Positions 20,160 to 34,200 of a stretch of 64,000 nt of DNA are shown piece after piece; position 1 is the stretch's first letter, and every line of letters begins with the position of its first letter. The position numbers and the translations under genes are program-made. The notes beneath the pieces were generated by a model. The model did no database searches, had not been told where the DNA came from, and saw nothing but the letters and a program-made list of their open reading frames with translations. Source of the stretch: Ulva prolifera (Eukaryota > Chlorophyta > Ulvophyceae > Ulvales > Ulvaceae); NCBI GenBank assembly GCA_023078555.1, contig CM041198.1:9037836-9101835 (forward strand). Reading direction: 5' to 3'.

Positions 20160-20420
20160 TCAGGCTGCATTCAAGTCGGTTCCGGTGCAGTGCTTCTGCA
20201 CACGTCGCACCAGCTCTTGTTGGTCTCCACTTGGAATCGGCTGGGCTGGGAATGAGGGGATGCGCAGCTCTGTGAGGGTCGCTGCGCTGGCCACTAGAAC
20301 GCCTGCCAAGGCCGTCATGCTGTCATCAGCCACTCGAGATTCGACAAGGTCCAGCAGCTGGAGGTGAGGGAGCGCCGTGACGGCTTGCATCAGTGCTAGA
20401 AGGGAGTCATGGCTAGCATA
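20160..20420 (-). CDS. C-terminal exon of an LRR protein (paralogue B)
   Basis: The minus strand reads ASHDSLLALMQAVTALPHLQ, then LLDLVESRVADDSMTALAGV, and then LTELRIPSFPAQPIPSGDQQ up to the stop at 20160. It shares nearly every motif with 14238-14490. The upstream exon is not found; this may be a truncated duplicate or share a distant 5' part. An RNI-like LRR protein is inferred. Confidence 0.5.
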   Translation of the reverse strand, partial: YASHDSLLALMQAVTALPHLQLLDLVESRVADDSMTALAGVLVASAATLTELRIPSFPAQPIPSGDQQELVRRVQKHCTGTDLNAA

Positions 20421-20490
20421 TCCGTTCCCACTCCAGTGTCGCCGCCGTCATTGCAGTATTGGCATACATGCATGGCACTGCAAGCAATGG

Positions 20491-20535
20491 GTAAAGTAAA
20501 GTAAATCTGAATTTACTGAGCCGTATCCTATTGGA
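20491..20535 (-). repeat. Dispersed repeat end, copy 1
   Basis: On the minus strand it reads GGATACGGCTCAGTAAATTC followed by a TTTACT-type tail (positions 20491-20535). The same unit is on the plus strand at 21091-21145 and 62577-62627. It contains a small hairpin AGTAAA...TTTACT. Copies 1 and 2 form an inverted pair around 550 bp. Confidence 0.7.
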
Positions 20536-21090
20536 AAGTGTGCTATATATCACCGTCGCTGCCAGCGCCGCCTCCCTGCCATGCTGATTTCCGCCCCCCT
20601 CCCTCGCTGTCTCCCAAAGTCCGTCTCCTGCTCCCTCTCCTCGTGTGGCTCATACTCCACATGTGCACCATGGTACTCCTCCCTCTCAACAGCCCTGAAC
20701 TTGCCGAAGGCCCTGTCCTGATCGTGCCACTGGGCCCGGCCTGCCTGGCAGCCCGCACCCGAGAATCCTCCCCAGGACTCGTCTGAGTCAAGCAGAAGAG
20801 TCACCGGCCCCCTGACAGCCGAAAGTCAAGCCCCAGTCAGAGCCCGCTGACGGTGCGTGAGTGCGGCACAGACTGGGTGTGCGGCAGCGCTGGCGTGAAG
20901 GGGGCACCCTGCGGCGGCAGCAGCGGCTGCACGGAGCGTGTAGACCATGCGCATGGACGCGTGGCACTGCGGAGGCACTGTGGAGGCATCCAGGTGCAGT
21001 GGCCACGGTGCTGGCAATGCCAGCGGCGCACCTCCAGGCTGCAACCACGACACACACTCGGCATATGTGGTCTCGTTAATTCGCAGTTGT

Positions 21091-21145
21091 CAATGTCTAA
21101 TGGGATACGGCTCAGTAAATTCAGATTTACTTTACTTGACTTTAC
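21091..21145 (+). repeat. Dispersed repeat end, copy 2
   Basis: Plus-strand CAATGTCTAATGGGATACGG followed by CTCAGTAAATTCAGATTTAC and a short TTTACTT tail. It is inverted relative to copy 1, so 20491-21145 could be a short element with about 45-bp terminal inverted repeats. The copy at 62577 is alone, which instead favours a retroelement 3' end. Confidence 0.7.
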
Positions 21146-22019
21146 ACACCGATGTTCCGGACGCATGCCTCCGGATCCACCGGTGTTTCCTGACTGTGTG
21201 AGCACATGGTTTGCATCTCCACCAGCATGCATGCAGTCAGCCATGCCAACGACAACAACAATCCCCCCCCCACGGGCAGAGAATCGAGTCTCTGAGCTCT
21301 CAGCAGGGACAAAGCAACAAACTGGACACACAGATCAGCCGGCCCGTATCCAAATCGATTCCCCTCGGAGCTCCCACACACTGCAGGGCAACGGGCAACG
21401 GCAGGCAGCTGCAGGGGGGGTGGGATCTCAGATGTCCACAGCGAATCTCCATTTTTCACAGGCAGTTCATATGCATGCATATGGATCCATATGGATAGCA
21501 CGCCGCTTGCAGTGACATTTCCTGTCAGTGCTCTCAACTTTGCCTTGTGACGGCCTTTGCCCGTGCAACTCGATGTTTGCGCTTGACACCTGACTTGTGT
21601 CACAACGTCAAGTTGGAGCGGCAGGTTGAGCGCAGCTCGCGTATGTATGAAATGGCAAACACGTCATACACATTGAAGTGTTGTGACGGAATCCTGCTCC
21701 TGCACGCGTCTCATCGGAACTCCCAGCATGGGGCAACGTGCGTGTAAAATGCTTGCACACGCGATTTGACTTCCAGCTTTGAATGACACGGCCTGTATCT
21801 TGTGTACGTGTACAAGCCGCGCCATTGTCGTTGGAGCAGCGCTAGCTGCGTTGCACTTGTGAGCATGGCCCATCAACACGGCCGTCGCATTTTTGCAGTG
21901 CGCAGATGAGCTTCTAGCATAACAGTCGAGAATGTCTCCGCGAGCTCCACTTCGCGTCGGCTAGAGGATAAGTGGTGCTTTACTTTCCGCTTTCGTGGAG
22001 ATCAAGCGATTTGAACAGG

Positions 22020-25000
22020 ATGGAGCGCACTCACGTCGACGCATGGACGCGCATCGATCCCGTTTTCAACGAAGGAACACCAGTAGAGGGCAGAGTGGCG
22101 TTAAGGCTGCAAGTCATCTCGGATCGTGTCGCTCGGGTGTGCCACAGCGCGCCTATCCTCCGGGATGTGTCGACGGATGCTCCGGCACGCATTGCCACAG
22201 CTCTTCTGAGCCCACGCCGTCCATGCGTCCGGGCAGGTCGACTGGCGCCTTTTGACTATGCCTGCACGGTCGTTGGGCTGTCAGGAACTCAATCGCCGCA
22301 TTGTCACGAATATGCATCACCAAATGTCATCGCACGCTGATTGATGTGTACATCAACGCGCATCTCGAGATGGCCGGCATGTCTCACTGCCGGCAAAGCA
22401 GCCGTCAGTCTGCAGAGCTTCGATGATTGCGTGTTGTTCTCCTTGTAGGTCGCATGCTGCTGGTGCTAGCTGAGGTTGTCCTCACAGGTCTTCCTCGGTC
22501 GGCGTCTGTCAACGATCATATCGCACAGGCAGTGCGACCTGTCGCACTGCAGACATCGCGTATTGAACCAGCAATCCCATTTACATTCACTCCCAATATG
22601 AACGCGAGATCACATGTACATGCACTCCCCACATGGAATCACCTCACCCCGCCACTCCAACGCAGCCTCACACCAGTGTGCCTCAGTGTACAATTGTGTT
22701 TCCTCACAGCATACACCAGCTTCACAAGTTCATCATCTCCACAATAGCATCATCCAGTCCTGACGCATTCCAGAGGCTATGCAATGCTCGATTCACACAC
22801 CATGGTGTTGTCCAGCGACCATGGATCCCAACCAATCAGCCAGGTCAACCTCCTTGTGTCCTGCAGCGGATGAGCCTGGCCATGCACCTCCTCTGGCTCG
22901 CTCTCCCAGCTACGGTGTTCATCCTGATCCTCAAATACGAAATGGTACGATTTCTGCTCTGAAGCACGCACAAAGTCCGCAACCATGCTGGTGAGGCACT
23001 GCAACGTAGCGGGTAATTGCTATGTTGCCAGCACAGTTGTCACAAATGAGTATATCAGCACAGACCACTCTTGTCCAGCCAAAGGTGGCAGTCTCACATT
23101 TGCAGAAGCGCAGGTCATGGTTGCAGCGTCTGAAATTGATAGAACAAGTGACACACACCGCACTGCTCTCCACACCTCAGCACGCCTACAATCCTCCCAC
23201 GCTACACCTTTGCCTGTGCGCCCAGAGTTGGATAGGCAGTGTTTCGTCCTGCCATGACCGCTATCAGCCTGTGGAGGCTCAGCTGCGGCAGCCGCTGTGT
23301 GTGCAGGACCCGAACGACTTTGTGCTCTCGCACAAGACTCACATCCCTCCTGCTGCAATATCAGCATTCATACTCATTGCGCTGCTGTACGTGCTTGTCC
23401 GCCTGGCCCTGGCCTGGATCAGCCTGAGGCATGCCCGCTGGTGCGCCTCCGTGCCCACACCCCCCGCTCACACGCACCCCCTCTGGCCACATTAATCACA
23501 GTGCGCACTTCAGCTAGCATTGCACCGGTCCAGGAGACGGCTGTTTCTGGTGCCTGCGACCTGCGTACGCCGCTCCCTGAGGCATGCATGCTGATGATCA
23601 TCCAGCAGATCACCGCATTGAGCCTTGCTGCATCAGTGCTGCGAATGTCAATTCCGGGGTGTCAGTCCTCTGTACGCCAGCGCAGACGCAAGAGTTACAA
23701 AAGTGAGTTGTGGTTTCGCGCATCGTGGGCCAGTTCGAGCCAAGTCCGCTGTGTGCGGTGTCTCATAGACTAGAGTCCATTGCTGCGCATGCGCATGCAT
23801 GCACACTGGCGACTACGCGATGCCTCAGCTAGGCTGCAAGCGGCATGCCCACCCCCCCACCCACAACCGCATACCCCGCCATTTGCAGATCGCCGCTCGC
23901 GGCCTCTCCGGAGGTTGCGTAGCAGTAGACTGTTGCAGCCCAGTGAAATGACCGCTATACCACCAGGCCTTTGGACATCGCGACGTGCATGCGTCTAGTG
24001 CGCCACGTTGTACACCGATCGGCCGTATCCCTGGACGGTGAGGAAAAAGGCTGGGGAACCCGAGATCGACGCATTGCGCGCATGCATGCAGGACGATCGC
24101 GCAGAGGCGGCTGGTGTGGCTACGCGGCCTCGTTGTGGCGCTGCTGGCGGCGGAGGCCGCACTAACGGTGCTGCCGAACGTGGCCGTGGTGCTGCAGCCG
24201 TGCTTGTACCGCGATGGCCGTGACTCGGTCGTGCGGTGGGCGTCCGTGGCGCGCCAGGGCCTCGCGTTTGCGTTTGTCGCTGCCAAGTGCACGGAGGTAT
24301 GTGCATGTGCCTCTGGCCTGCAGTCTGCAGTGCTCTGCCGCCGTCGCGCATGCATGTGTGTCCTCAGGCCTCGCCTCGCTGCAGCCACGCAAAACGGCAT
24401 GCTGCCCCCCCAGCCCCCCCTCCTTCCATCCTGGAGCAGCCTGCTGATGTAGACCACAAGGATTGACTGTACGTGCTCATCACCTGTGCGAGGTGCCGCG
24501 CAGGTGAGGTGCCTGCTGCTGCGCGACCCCGGAGACCGCTTCCGGGACGCCATCGGGGTGTTCCGCCACTGCCTGCCCCGCGCCGCCGCCGCCTCCATCA
24601 CCCGCAGCCTCCGCAACCGCTCCGCCCGCCTCCCCGGCGCGGACCCCCTCCGCACCGCCGAATGCCCCTCTGCAGACGCAGGCATGGTGCACATGCATGT
24701 ACTCGCCGGTGCTGACGCTACCAAGCCCAGCCCGGAGATGCACGTGCCGCGTCCGGCTGCGGGCGTAGTTGCTGATGCAGATGGAGAAGCTGACATTGCG
24801 GGGAAGGAGCGCGATGCTGTGGAGGCCGATTCAGGCAAGGGGGGACGGAGCGGGGGCTGTGGCGCGGCGGAGGTCTGGCCGTACGGACAGAAGATCATGC
24901 CCGTGCTGGCACTCCCAGAGCCGCTGCTGCTGTGGGCGTGGCATGTGTGGCTGCTCGCCGCAGGCGGGATCGGTGCGGCTCTGCGCCCTCACATCCGGAC

Positions 25001-28000
25001 ATGCATGACTGGGCGCAGTTGCTGTCGTTGGCGCCTGACGACAACGTGGGTCCGGCCTTCCATGCCGCGCGGAGCGTTTTCGATTGGAGACATCGGTTCA
25101 ACTCCCGAAAGCTTCATTCCCAGCACTACGCCCGCGCACGCAACACGCCTAGCACGGGTGCTATGTGCGCGCCTACATGCCGTGAGAATGGCGCGGACGT
25201 AGTGTGTGTGGCCTGAGTGCTGTGCGTGCTCCTGTGCGTGCTGTGCACCCAGACAAACATCCCCGCCTTGCGGCGCAATGTAGGCAGCCTGACGAATTGT
25301 GTAGCCCGGGGAGCGCGAGCCGGGGCGCCACCAGGCAGCGGCCAAACTGCATGTGGGAGCCACTGTGGCCACTGGTGCAGGCGCGATGGTCGTACACGGT
25401 CTGGTGCGGGCGCAGGCGGTACAGTTTGAGAGTGGCGGCAGCGTGTGCGACGGCAGCGGATGCCAGTGTGACAGAGGAACCTTGCTGTGTAAGGACCCAG
25501 GAATTGCAACCGCGGGTGCCGTCATTGTGGCGACAGCGCTGTATGCCGCCCTGGGGTGCCTCCTCCTCGGCGACCTGTGGCGGGCGCGGCGGCGCGTCGC
25601 GCGGCAGCTCTACATGGCCAACCGACACACCCACGCGCTGCTCACCATCACGGTGCGCCTCTTTCGCGATCGTGCCCTGACTTGTGCCTCGGCCTGTGCT
25701 GCAGTCTTTCATCTTCAATCATTCTGCTAGCACTGGGGACGGTGAATGGTGTGGGCCTGATGAGGGAGAGATGCTGCGTGCTGAGTCCGGCGAGGAGGAG
25801 GAATGGTTTGATTTACGTATACAAACAACGGCCCTGCATTCACGTCGTCTGCGGCTGTGTGGCAGTGCCTTGACGGCCCAGGCTGGCCGTTTCAGCAGGC
25901 ACACCGAAGGTGTGGCCACAAAGGGCCTGACACCTAGGCCCTTTTCCGCAGACCCGCGTTCTGCAGACTCAGTGCCCAGCGCGCACACAACCCCAGTCTC
26001 CTCCAGTCCCCTTGCTGCCTTTGAAGACGCACCTGCGGCTGTGTGCAGCAGCGTTTCAGCGTCGCGGCGGCGCTGATCGTTCTCGTGACCGCCGGCGCCG
26101 CCGTCTTGCCAGCCACACGCGGCGACATCCGTTCCGCACTGCCGGGCGACGGCATGCGCCGGCTGCAGACACCGCAGCGGTGCGCGGCCTTCGTGAGTTC
26201 CGCGTTTGGCAACCCCCTCACCAACGCCGTCCTCGCGGCCATTGCCGCGGTTGAGCTCGCACTCGTGTGGCCACTGCTCGCCGCCGAGGCGAAGCGGCCC
26301 ATGCATGAGCACCTGCAGCGCTTCGTGTGGGTGGATGCTGACCTTGCGGAGGCCAAGGCGGCACGCGATCGCAGTGCCCTCCCCCATGATACCTCAGAGG
26401 CGCGCCATCCCCTGCCTTTCTGTTCATCGATAATGCAAATGCGTTAGATGCATGCATGTGTGTAGTAGCGAGATATGTAAAAGCGCAATTCTTAAGACTA
26501 CCACATCCTTGAGATGTTCCGGCTTTGGTTCGGTGTGGCAAAGCTGAAACCGAGACGCTTGCGGAATACTTGCAAATTTGCATGGACCTGATGCATCTCT
26601 GCAACGAATTGTGTGGAGGACATCACTTGAGCATAGAAGCACGACCCGAGTATGCCGCACTCGCCGAGTCATGCCAGGGGCCGGAGTTGATGCTGCCATG
26701 TCGGAGCTATGCATTCTGACGTCATTCTGATGCATTCTGACGTCGGTACCTCGGCACATGCATGATGTGCATGCATGCAGGTGCCGATGTTCAGCATGCA
26801 GCGCGCGGTGAACCTGTTCTTCTGGATGAGCCTCGCGTACAAGCTGTCTGACGCGCCGCATCTGCGCGGCTCGATCGATCCGGCCGTCGCCGCGGCGCTG
26901 AACCACTCGCACCGCCCGGCCATGGCCCTCTTCGGCCTCACGCGTCTTCGCATCTTCTGGGAGCACCGCAGCGACGCCAAGGCCACCGTCGCGTGGGGCC
27001 GCACCGCCATCGTCATCGCCTGGCGCGGCACCAGCACCGTCACCAACGCCAAGATGGACCTCCACGTCTCGCGCACGCCGCTGCCCGGTGCCCACACCGC
27101 AGCGCCCAGCATGATGTCCGTCATCGGCGATGCGCTCTCGCCTTGCGGCGCGCTGGCCATGCTGCGCCGCAGCGTGCCGCTGTCGCAGCCGCTCGTGCAC
27201 AGCGGCTTCTGGAATACGTACCGGAGCTCGGGCGTCGCGGAGCGGCTGCTCATGCATGTGTTCAGCCTGCTGGCGTCGGGGGAGGTGGACCGGGAGACGT
27301 GCACGGTGTACGTCTGTGGCCACTCCCTCGGAGGCGCGCTCGCGGTCCTCAACTCCCGTGCGCCCCCTGCCTGCACCGTATGCAACCAAACAGGTACCCT
27401 AAAACAAGCGCTAACAACTATTGCCCCAAGCCGGGCTGACCACGACATAGCTGTGACTCACATGCTGCCGAGGTGCTACCGTGTCCACCTGCGCATGCAC
27501 TCGTGCCACGCATGCTGAGGATCGATGCACAGCAGAGTACCTACAGCTTGCGGTTTGGGAACAGTTACATGCATGCATGCATGCACGCATGCATGCATAC
27601 GCAGCGCGGCGGCGTGCAGTGGACATAGCGGCGGGCTGCGGGCTGCGGAAGGGCCAGGTGGTGGTGTACACGATCGGCTGCCCGCGCGTCGGGGACCGCG
27701 CGTTTGCGAGGCATGCTGACGCGACGGTGCCGGACACGTGGCACATCATCAACGGCCGCGACGTTGTGACGCAGTGGGGCAAGCTCGGCGGCCTCTACAA
27801 GAGCTCCGGGCAGCGCGTCGTGCTCAACAGCGCCGCGCAGCTCATCGTGCGGCCCTCATTCTTCGAGTATGCTGTGCACCGGGTGCGGTCCCCCCATCCC
27901 CCTGCCCCCCCTCAATTGTTATTCCTAGTTGTCCCTTGGTCCTACTGTGTGTTGTCTTGCTGTGTACAGCTGTAACGGACAGCGAGCAAGAACGCATGCA

Positions 28001-29587
28001 AGGCATGCACTACTCACTGCGAACGCACTGGGTGCTTGTCAGTGCCGGAGAAGATGCATTGTTGGCCGGGGTCCAGACACATTTGCGGTCTACGACGCGC
28101 CACGCGCAGAGATGACTGCGATGGGTTTCTGCAGGGAGGGGGGCGGTCGCACATCTCGGAGCACCATACCGGCAAGTACCTCGAGCGCCTCGCCCTCGCG
28201 ATCGCGCACCTGCAGCACCTCTGCGGCGATGGCCGCGAGGCCGGTCGCATCTCCCGCCTGCTGGGCCCCCCTCCTGCGGCCCCCCTCCCGGTGCACGGCG
28301 GCCCTGCTCAACACGCTGCAGGCGAGGGTGCTGCAGCCGAGCCAAAGCTCACCAGTCACAGGGCATGGCGTGTGACATTGGGGCGAGGGGGGGAAGCGCC
28401 GTCCGCAGCACAGACAGCACAGTCAGCGGCAGAGGCTGAAGACGGTGGGGGGTTGTCAGACTGGAGCTCACTGGGCGACAGTGGGGAGGTGCAGGCTGCT
28501 GCAGTGGCGCCGGTTGTCATCGGGGATGTAATCCGTGCGCTGTGCGCCGCGAGGAAGGGTGGCTGTGTGCGCACCCGTGCGGCCGCAGCGACCCTTGCCG
28601 CCGCAGCGCCGCCTGCCTGCGCCGCGGCTGCTGATGTGGACGGGGCTGGACAGGCCGCTGACGCCGCAGGTGTGCATCCGCCAGACTGGCCGCGCGGCTG
28701 ACCGCCCTTGGAAGCTAGCCTCGCAAGCCGGCCACTCGTTGTGCCGTGCCAGCAGCCCACCGTGAGTAGCAGGCACAGGGTACATGGGCCAGGACTGTCG
28801 CAGCGCAGCGTATGACAGCAGCACCGCCATCATTTGTGAACTGCATGATTCAACAGGTAATCCAGGAGTTTGGTGTGGCAATTCAGCAAGTCTGAGTGCA
28901 ACACAGACATGCGCACAGGCCACATGGTCACACCACGCGTAAGCGGCAAACATGGGGACCAAGCCGCTACGCACCTCACACGCGTCTGCCACTCTGCCAA
29001 TGCCCCACCCTCGCCAACGCCCACATCGTGCACGAGCGGCGGCAGCGTTGACCGGTGCAGTCACACCCTGCGCACAACCGCCCACGCTGTGTCCTGCAGG
29101 AGCCGACTCCGCCGCTGGGGAGCACGGCACCCTTCCCCATGTCTTCATCAACATCCACAGCCCCGGCGCCCCCCTTGGCTCCGCCGATTCCCGCGTGGTC
29201 GGCCCCAACACAAGCAGCGACCTTCCCCGCCACGACCCAGGCCCCGAGGACGCCGATGGTGCCCCGTCCAGCAGCGGGGCCGGGGCGCCGGCTGCTGCCA
29301 CACCCCCTGCCCGGGCACTCGACCGGGGGCATCGCAGCATAGCACGCAGCAGCGCAGCACGCACCACGCATGCTTCCGCGGAGGCTGCCGGTGTGGGTGG
29401 TGGGGGCGCGGAGGCGGCCGTGCGTCTGGGGGGTGTTGGTGCGGGGGGCATGGGGGGCGATTATCGGGCTTCGGCAGCGCCGACAGCAGCGCACCCCGTG
29501 CATAGCGGTGCTGCGGCGGCTGGGGGGGCGGAGGCTGGGCGCGCGTTCAGCGCTGTAGCACTGCGCATGCTTGGACACCGGCGATGA
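22020..29587 (+). CDS. Multipass membrane class-3 lipase (diacylglycerol-lipase-like), copy 1
   Basis: Exons: 22020-22136, 22867-22944, 23307-23440, 24092-24296, 24504-24972, 25339-25652, 26049-26399, 26781-27357, 27620-27882, 28135-28669, 29100-29587. All phases join, giving about 1176 residues. Exons 2-7 carry hydrophobic segments (LLWLALPATVFILIL, ISAFILIALLYVLVRLALAW, GLVVALLAAEAALTVL, GAVIVATALYAALGCLLL, VAAALIVLVTAGAAVL). Exons 8-9 hold the alpha/beta-hydrolase fold with the nucleophile elbow GHSLGGAL (Ser near 738) and NGRDVVTQWG (acid near 795). SHISEHH in exon 10 may give the His. The tail is Ala/Gly-rich and disordered. N-terminal membrane passes followed by lipase_3 is the layout of sn1-diacylglycerol lipases, so it probably hydrolyses membrane glycerolipids. 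Intron 7 uses a GC donor. Confidence 0.85.
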
Positions 29588-31232
29588 TGACAGATTGAAA
29601 ACGATGTCCACCGCGTTACATGAGACGCTGCGTGGTTCTGCTGCGCTCGATGTTTACAGGGCTGCGCGTTTGAGGGTGCTAGCTAGAGCCCCCGGGGTGA
29701 GTTGAAGGCGACACTCTCGTCGAGGTTGTCCGAGCAGGGCTGTGCGGTTCCGTGGCTGCTTTCAATTGCCATCTCGTTTCTGCCATTCATGAAGTTCTAT
29801 CTCAACAACATGCATGTACATTTTCAGTCATATACCACTCCTGATGATGCCAGGAAGAAGACACTCTGCAAGACATGGCCATTGCCGACATGCCCAAACT
29901 GTTCTCCCCGAGTCGTGTGCGTCTGCAGTGTCCACACACAGGCACGCAAATCAAACTTTAGGAAGCGAGTTGCAACTTGCGCATACAGATCGACTGCTCA
30001 CAGATGTACTGAACTAAAAAAAAGGTTGGCCATCGCATATATCTTTCCGCTTACATTCGCACCGGTTGCTAGCCGCTCGAAGCCTCGTTCCCACTTGTTA
30101 ACGTTTGTTGTAAACAGTTGGCGGGAGGCGAGCTGGTCAAACAGCTCAGAATCATTGTTTTTTGCCGTTGAACAACAAACAACTTATTCCTAAGTCCCAA
30201 TATTCGAGCACTGGCTGGAAGGTACATGTCGGACAGGTTCCAGTGGCAGCGCCATGTTCTGATTCGCAACTATGCGACTGCCATCGTTCTGTTCAAATAC
30301 ATGGTCATGCATTCAACACATGCAAACACACATGTACTCCTGTGGTTTACATTGAGACAGGGGCCCGTACAATATTCCGGAGCAACTGCATGCACTGATG
30401 GATGGTATGATCTATCACACGCCAAGAGTTCATGCTGCTGGGACTGTGACGGCTGCAGAATTGCAGTCCGCCGCCGCATGCGGCATTTCGGAAAGGGCGC
30501 TGGGGCGGCAACGTTTGTCACCCAGGCTCTGCTTGAGCCACGAGCCGGTTGCGACGCCAGTCGGTAGCACATCGATGCAGGCCTGCTTGGGTGAGGGGCG
30601 ATGCCCGGTTCTTGAGGTGAGCGTGTGGGAGTGGGGGGGGGGGGAGGAGATTTCAGATTGCATTTGCCACAAGCAGACCCCATGCATGCAAGGACTGGCG
30701 CCACATCGGGTGCAAGACTCTCACTGCGAGTGCTCTTGACTTGCCTGGAGATGGCCTTTGCCCATGCAATTGCATGTTTGCGTGCTATACAGCTCACGAG
30801 TGTCACGATGACAAGTCAATAGGTAGGCTGGACGCAGCTGGCGAGTGCAAGCAGGGCAAGAATGTGGAGCATGCTGCAGTGTCCACCCCTCGTGCCTCTC
30901 AAACATCGGGCGCTCGTCTGCACGCACTCGCAATGAGCATTGCTGACGCTGTGATTCCACAAGGTACTTCTTCTTTTATGCTGGAGGAATTTGGCCGTAA
31001 GTTGTGTACATGCGCACGCGGCTCGATCAATGTGGCAGCAGCGCTAGCTAGCTAGCTAGCAGCAAGCGCTACCTAGCTGCGATGCACAGGCAAGCATGTC
31101 ACAGGAATATGACCATCGCAATTCTGCAGTTCACATACGACATGCCAGTATAAGCGTGGAGACTGTCTCCGCGAGGTCCAGTCAGCGTCAGCGTGAGGAT
31201 AAGTCGTGCTTTCCACTTCGTTGAGGTCAAGC
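29588..31232. other. Spacer between the tandem lipase genes
   Basis: 29588-30490 is homologous to the 3' flank of copy 2 (40059-40700). 30730-31232 is homologous to the 5' flank of copy 1 (21530-22019), so the duplication joint lies near 30490-30730. A run of 14 G is at 30636-30650, right in the joint region. No separate gene is supported. Confidence 0.6.
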
Positions 31233-34200
31233 ATGGGGCGCACTGACGTCGACGCCTGGACCCGCGTTGACCCCGTTTTCAACGAAGGGACACCAGTACA
31301 AGGCAGAGTGGCATTAAGGCTGCAGGTCATTTCGGATCGTGTCGCTCGGGTGTGTCACAGCATCGTGTGCCGTATCCTCCGTGTCCTGCGTGCAACACCG
31401 ACGGATGCTCTTCGGCACGCGACGCCGCAGCTCTTCTGAGCCCACGGCGCCGTATAAGCATATCTACAGGTAGACTTACGCTGTTTGAATGCACTGCAGC
31501 CGGGCTGTCGGCAATGCCATCGCCGCATGATGCGCATCACCAAATACCTTGCCGCACCAGTCAATGTGTTACAAGGACAAAGGCAGCAAGTCGGGCAGCA
31601 CCGCGAAAGGAGCAAGCAGACGAAGCAAACACCAAGACACCCACGAACATCTCACACATCACCGGCGTAGCAAGCGACACAGATCCGCAGACCGCCAAGC
31701 ACACACCCACACACCAGCACACACACGCACAGACCCGCCCCCGAGGCCGCCGACCGGCGCAAGCGCGAAAAGTACGGCCGGGCCGGCGCGGGCGCGTTCA
31801 CGCTGGTCCCGCTGACGCATGAGACGTACGGCCGTGTTGGCCCGGCCGCCTTTGCATTCCTCAACAGGCTTGCTGATGTGGCTGCAGGGTCTGGCGCGGC
31901 CTCTCGGCGGCGTTTCCTGGAGAACGCAATGCGCGATCTCTCGACGACGCTCTGTCGTGCAGTGGCGCGCCAGGTGCGCGCCGCAGCTCCGCTGATGGCA
32001 CGTCACGCGGGCAAGGCAGTTTTGGCGGGCCTCACGGTCCCGTCCGATGACCTCTCGCCGCTTACAGGCCATCCGGCCTGAGCGGTGGGGTGCCCCTTGG
32101 GCGCCCCGTCCGCTTGACGCCACCGGCCTGTGGCCTCTGACTCCAGCTGGGCCGGGTCCGATGGGTGTGCGGGATGCCTTCGTTGGCATGTGCGGGGACT
32201 GCGGAACGGCTTGGGCGCTGCATTGTCCTGGGTGCGGTGCGGCGTGGGCCGGCGGGGCTGCGCGGCGGTGTGCCGGGCTGGCGTGGTATGCTGTGGCTTG
32301 GTGGGGTGGGGGTGGGTCTTGGGGCCAGGGCGGCCCCCGGCAATCGGGCGGCCATGATGGGCGGCCTCAGGCAGCAGTGTGTTGGGTTTGGCCCTGTCGT
32401 CCGGCGGCGGGCGTTGTGGTGCTGGTGGTTGTGATGTTGTGTGTCGGCCGTGGGGTTTGTGCGTGCGCGTGTGTGGGTTTGGGTTTGTGGGTGTGTGGGT
32501 CTGTGCGTGTGTGTGCTGGTGTGTGGGTGTGTGCTTGGCGGTCTGCGGATCTGTGTCGCTTGCTGCGCCGGTGATGGGTGAGATGTTCGTGGGTGTCTTG
32601 GTGTTTGCTTCGTCTGCTTGCTCCTTTCGCGGTGCTGCCCGACTTGCTGCCTTTGTCCTTGTAACACACGCACAGACCCACACACCCACAAACCCAAACC
32701 CACACACGCGCACGCACAAACCCCACGGCCGACACACAACATCACAACACCAGTCAATGTGTATATTAACGTTTATCTCGAGACAGCCGACCAGTCACAT
32801 TGGCGGCAAAGTACCCGTCAATCTACAAAGCTTCAACGATACTGCGTGTTGTTCACCTTGTAGTTCGCATGCTACTGGAACCAGCTGAGGCTGTCATCAC
32901 GGGTTTGCCTCAGTGGGCGTCTGTGTGTTGCAGCGATCATGCTGGAGAGGCAGGTAGCCCTCCAGGCATCGCACGTTAACACAGTGCATCCCATACACAT
33001 CAAATCCTACCATGGAATGACCTGACATCACCCCAGCCACTCCAGCGCAGCCTCACACCAGTTTGGCTGTGAGTACATGTACATACGCGTATGTTGCACG
33101 CTTGTAGCAGCTTGCAACAGCGTACACCACCTCCACAAGTCAACCATGCCCACATCAGCATCATTCAGTTCTGACACACTTCAGAGGCTGTGCAATGCCC
33201 GATACATGCACCATGTTGTCAAGCGACCATGGATCCAACCTTTCAGCCAGGCCAACCTCCCCGTGCCCTGCAGCGGATGAGCCTGGCCATGAACCTCCTC
33301 TGGCTGGCTCTCCCAGCAATGGTGTTCATCCTCATCCTCAAGTATGAAACGGTGCGATTGCTGCACTGCAACATGCACAGAGCCTGCAGGTGAAGCACTG
33401 GAACTGCCCATCCATCCGTTACTTCGCCAGCACAGTTGTCACAAACGTTCTCGCACACACCAACCCTCTCCGATCAAAGCTATGAATCTCACGACTGAAG
33501 CAGCCTGCGTCGTGGTCGCAGCGTCTGGAACCTATCGCAGCATGCCACACTCTGCCCTCGTCCACACACGTCAGCACCCTTGCAGCCCCCTCACACAATA
33601 GGTGCTTGCTCTGCTTGCTTCTTTCGCGGCGCTGCCCGCCTTGCCACCTTTGTCCTTGTAACACAATAGGTGCGCCTGTGCTCTCGGGATAGGCAGCGAG
33701 ATGACCAGGCATCACCGCTAGCAGCCTCAGAATCTTAAGCTGCGGCAGTCTCTGCTTGTGCAGGACCCAAACGACTTTGTGCTGTCGCACCAGACCCACA
33801 ACCCGCCAGCTGTGATGTCGGCCGTCACTCTCTTTGCCCTGCTGTGCGTGCTGGCCCGCCTGGCCCTGGCCTGCATCAGCCTGAGGCATGCCCGCTGGTG
33901 CGCCTCCGCACCCTCGCGCCTGAGGCTGCTCGCACCCCCCCTGGCCTCTTCCACAACAGAATGCACTCCAGCTCGCACTGTATCGGTCCAGGATGGTCGC
34001 TTCTGCTGCCTCTGAGACACGCCGCGCCGCGACGCATGCATGCTGCTCGTCACCTTGCGGCTCACTGCGCTGGGCTTTGCTTCGGCAGTGGTGCAGCCGT
34101 CACTTCCCGGCGCCGCATCCCAGCCCGCCAGCGCACGAGGCAAGAGCTGCGTCAGTGAACCGTGATGATCGCTCATCGTAGGGCATACCACGTCATGGTC

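Larger units (their letters stand above)
31570..32747 (-). mobile_element. LINE fragment G (outer), in intron 1 of lipase copy 2
   Basis: Flanked by a perfect 15-bp duplication CACCAGTCAATGTGT (31555-31569 and 32748-32762). The empty site is visible in copy 1 (CGCTGATTGATGTGTACATC near 22338). The element consists of 31570-31736 (3' end) and 32680-32747 (more 5' part), split by nested element H. Confidence 0.9.

Noticed and set aside
23825..29611. Long minus-strand frames opposite the lipase exons (up to 357 codons)
   Set aside because: They are shadows of GC-rich exons. The plus-strand exons have phase-matched introns, domain motifs and conservation between the two copies.
31563..32747. A DNA transposon with about 170-bp terminal inverted repeats
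   Set aside because: The inverted arms are explained better by two nested LINE insertions, because two independent perfect target duplications (15 and 16 bp) mark separate events.
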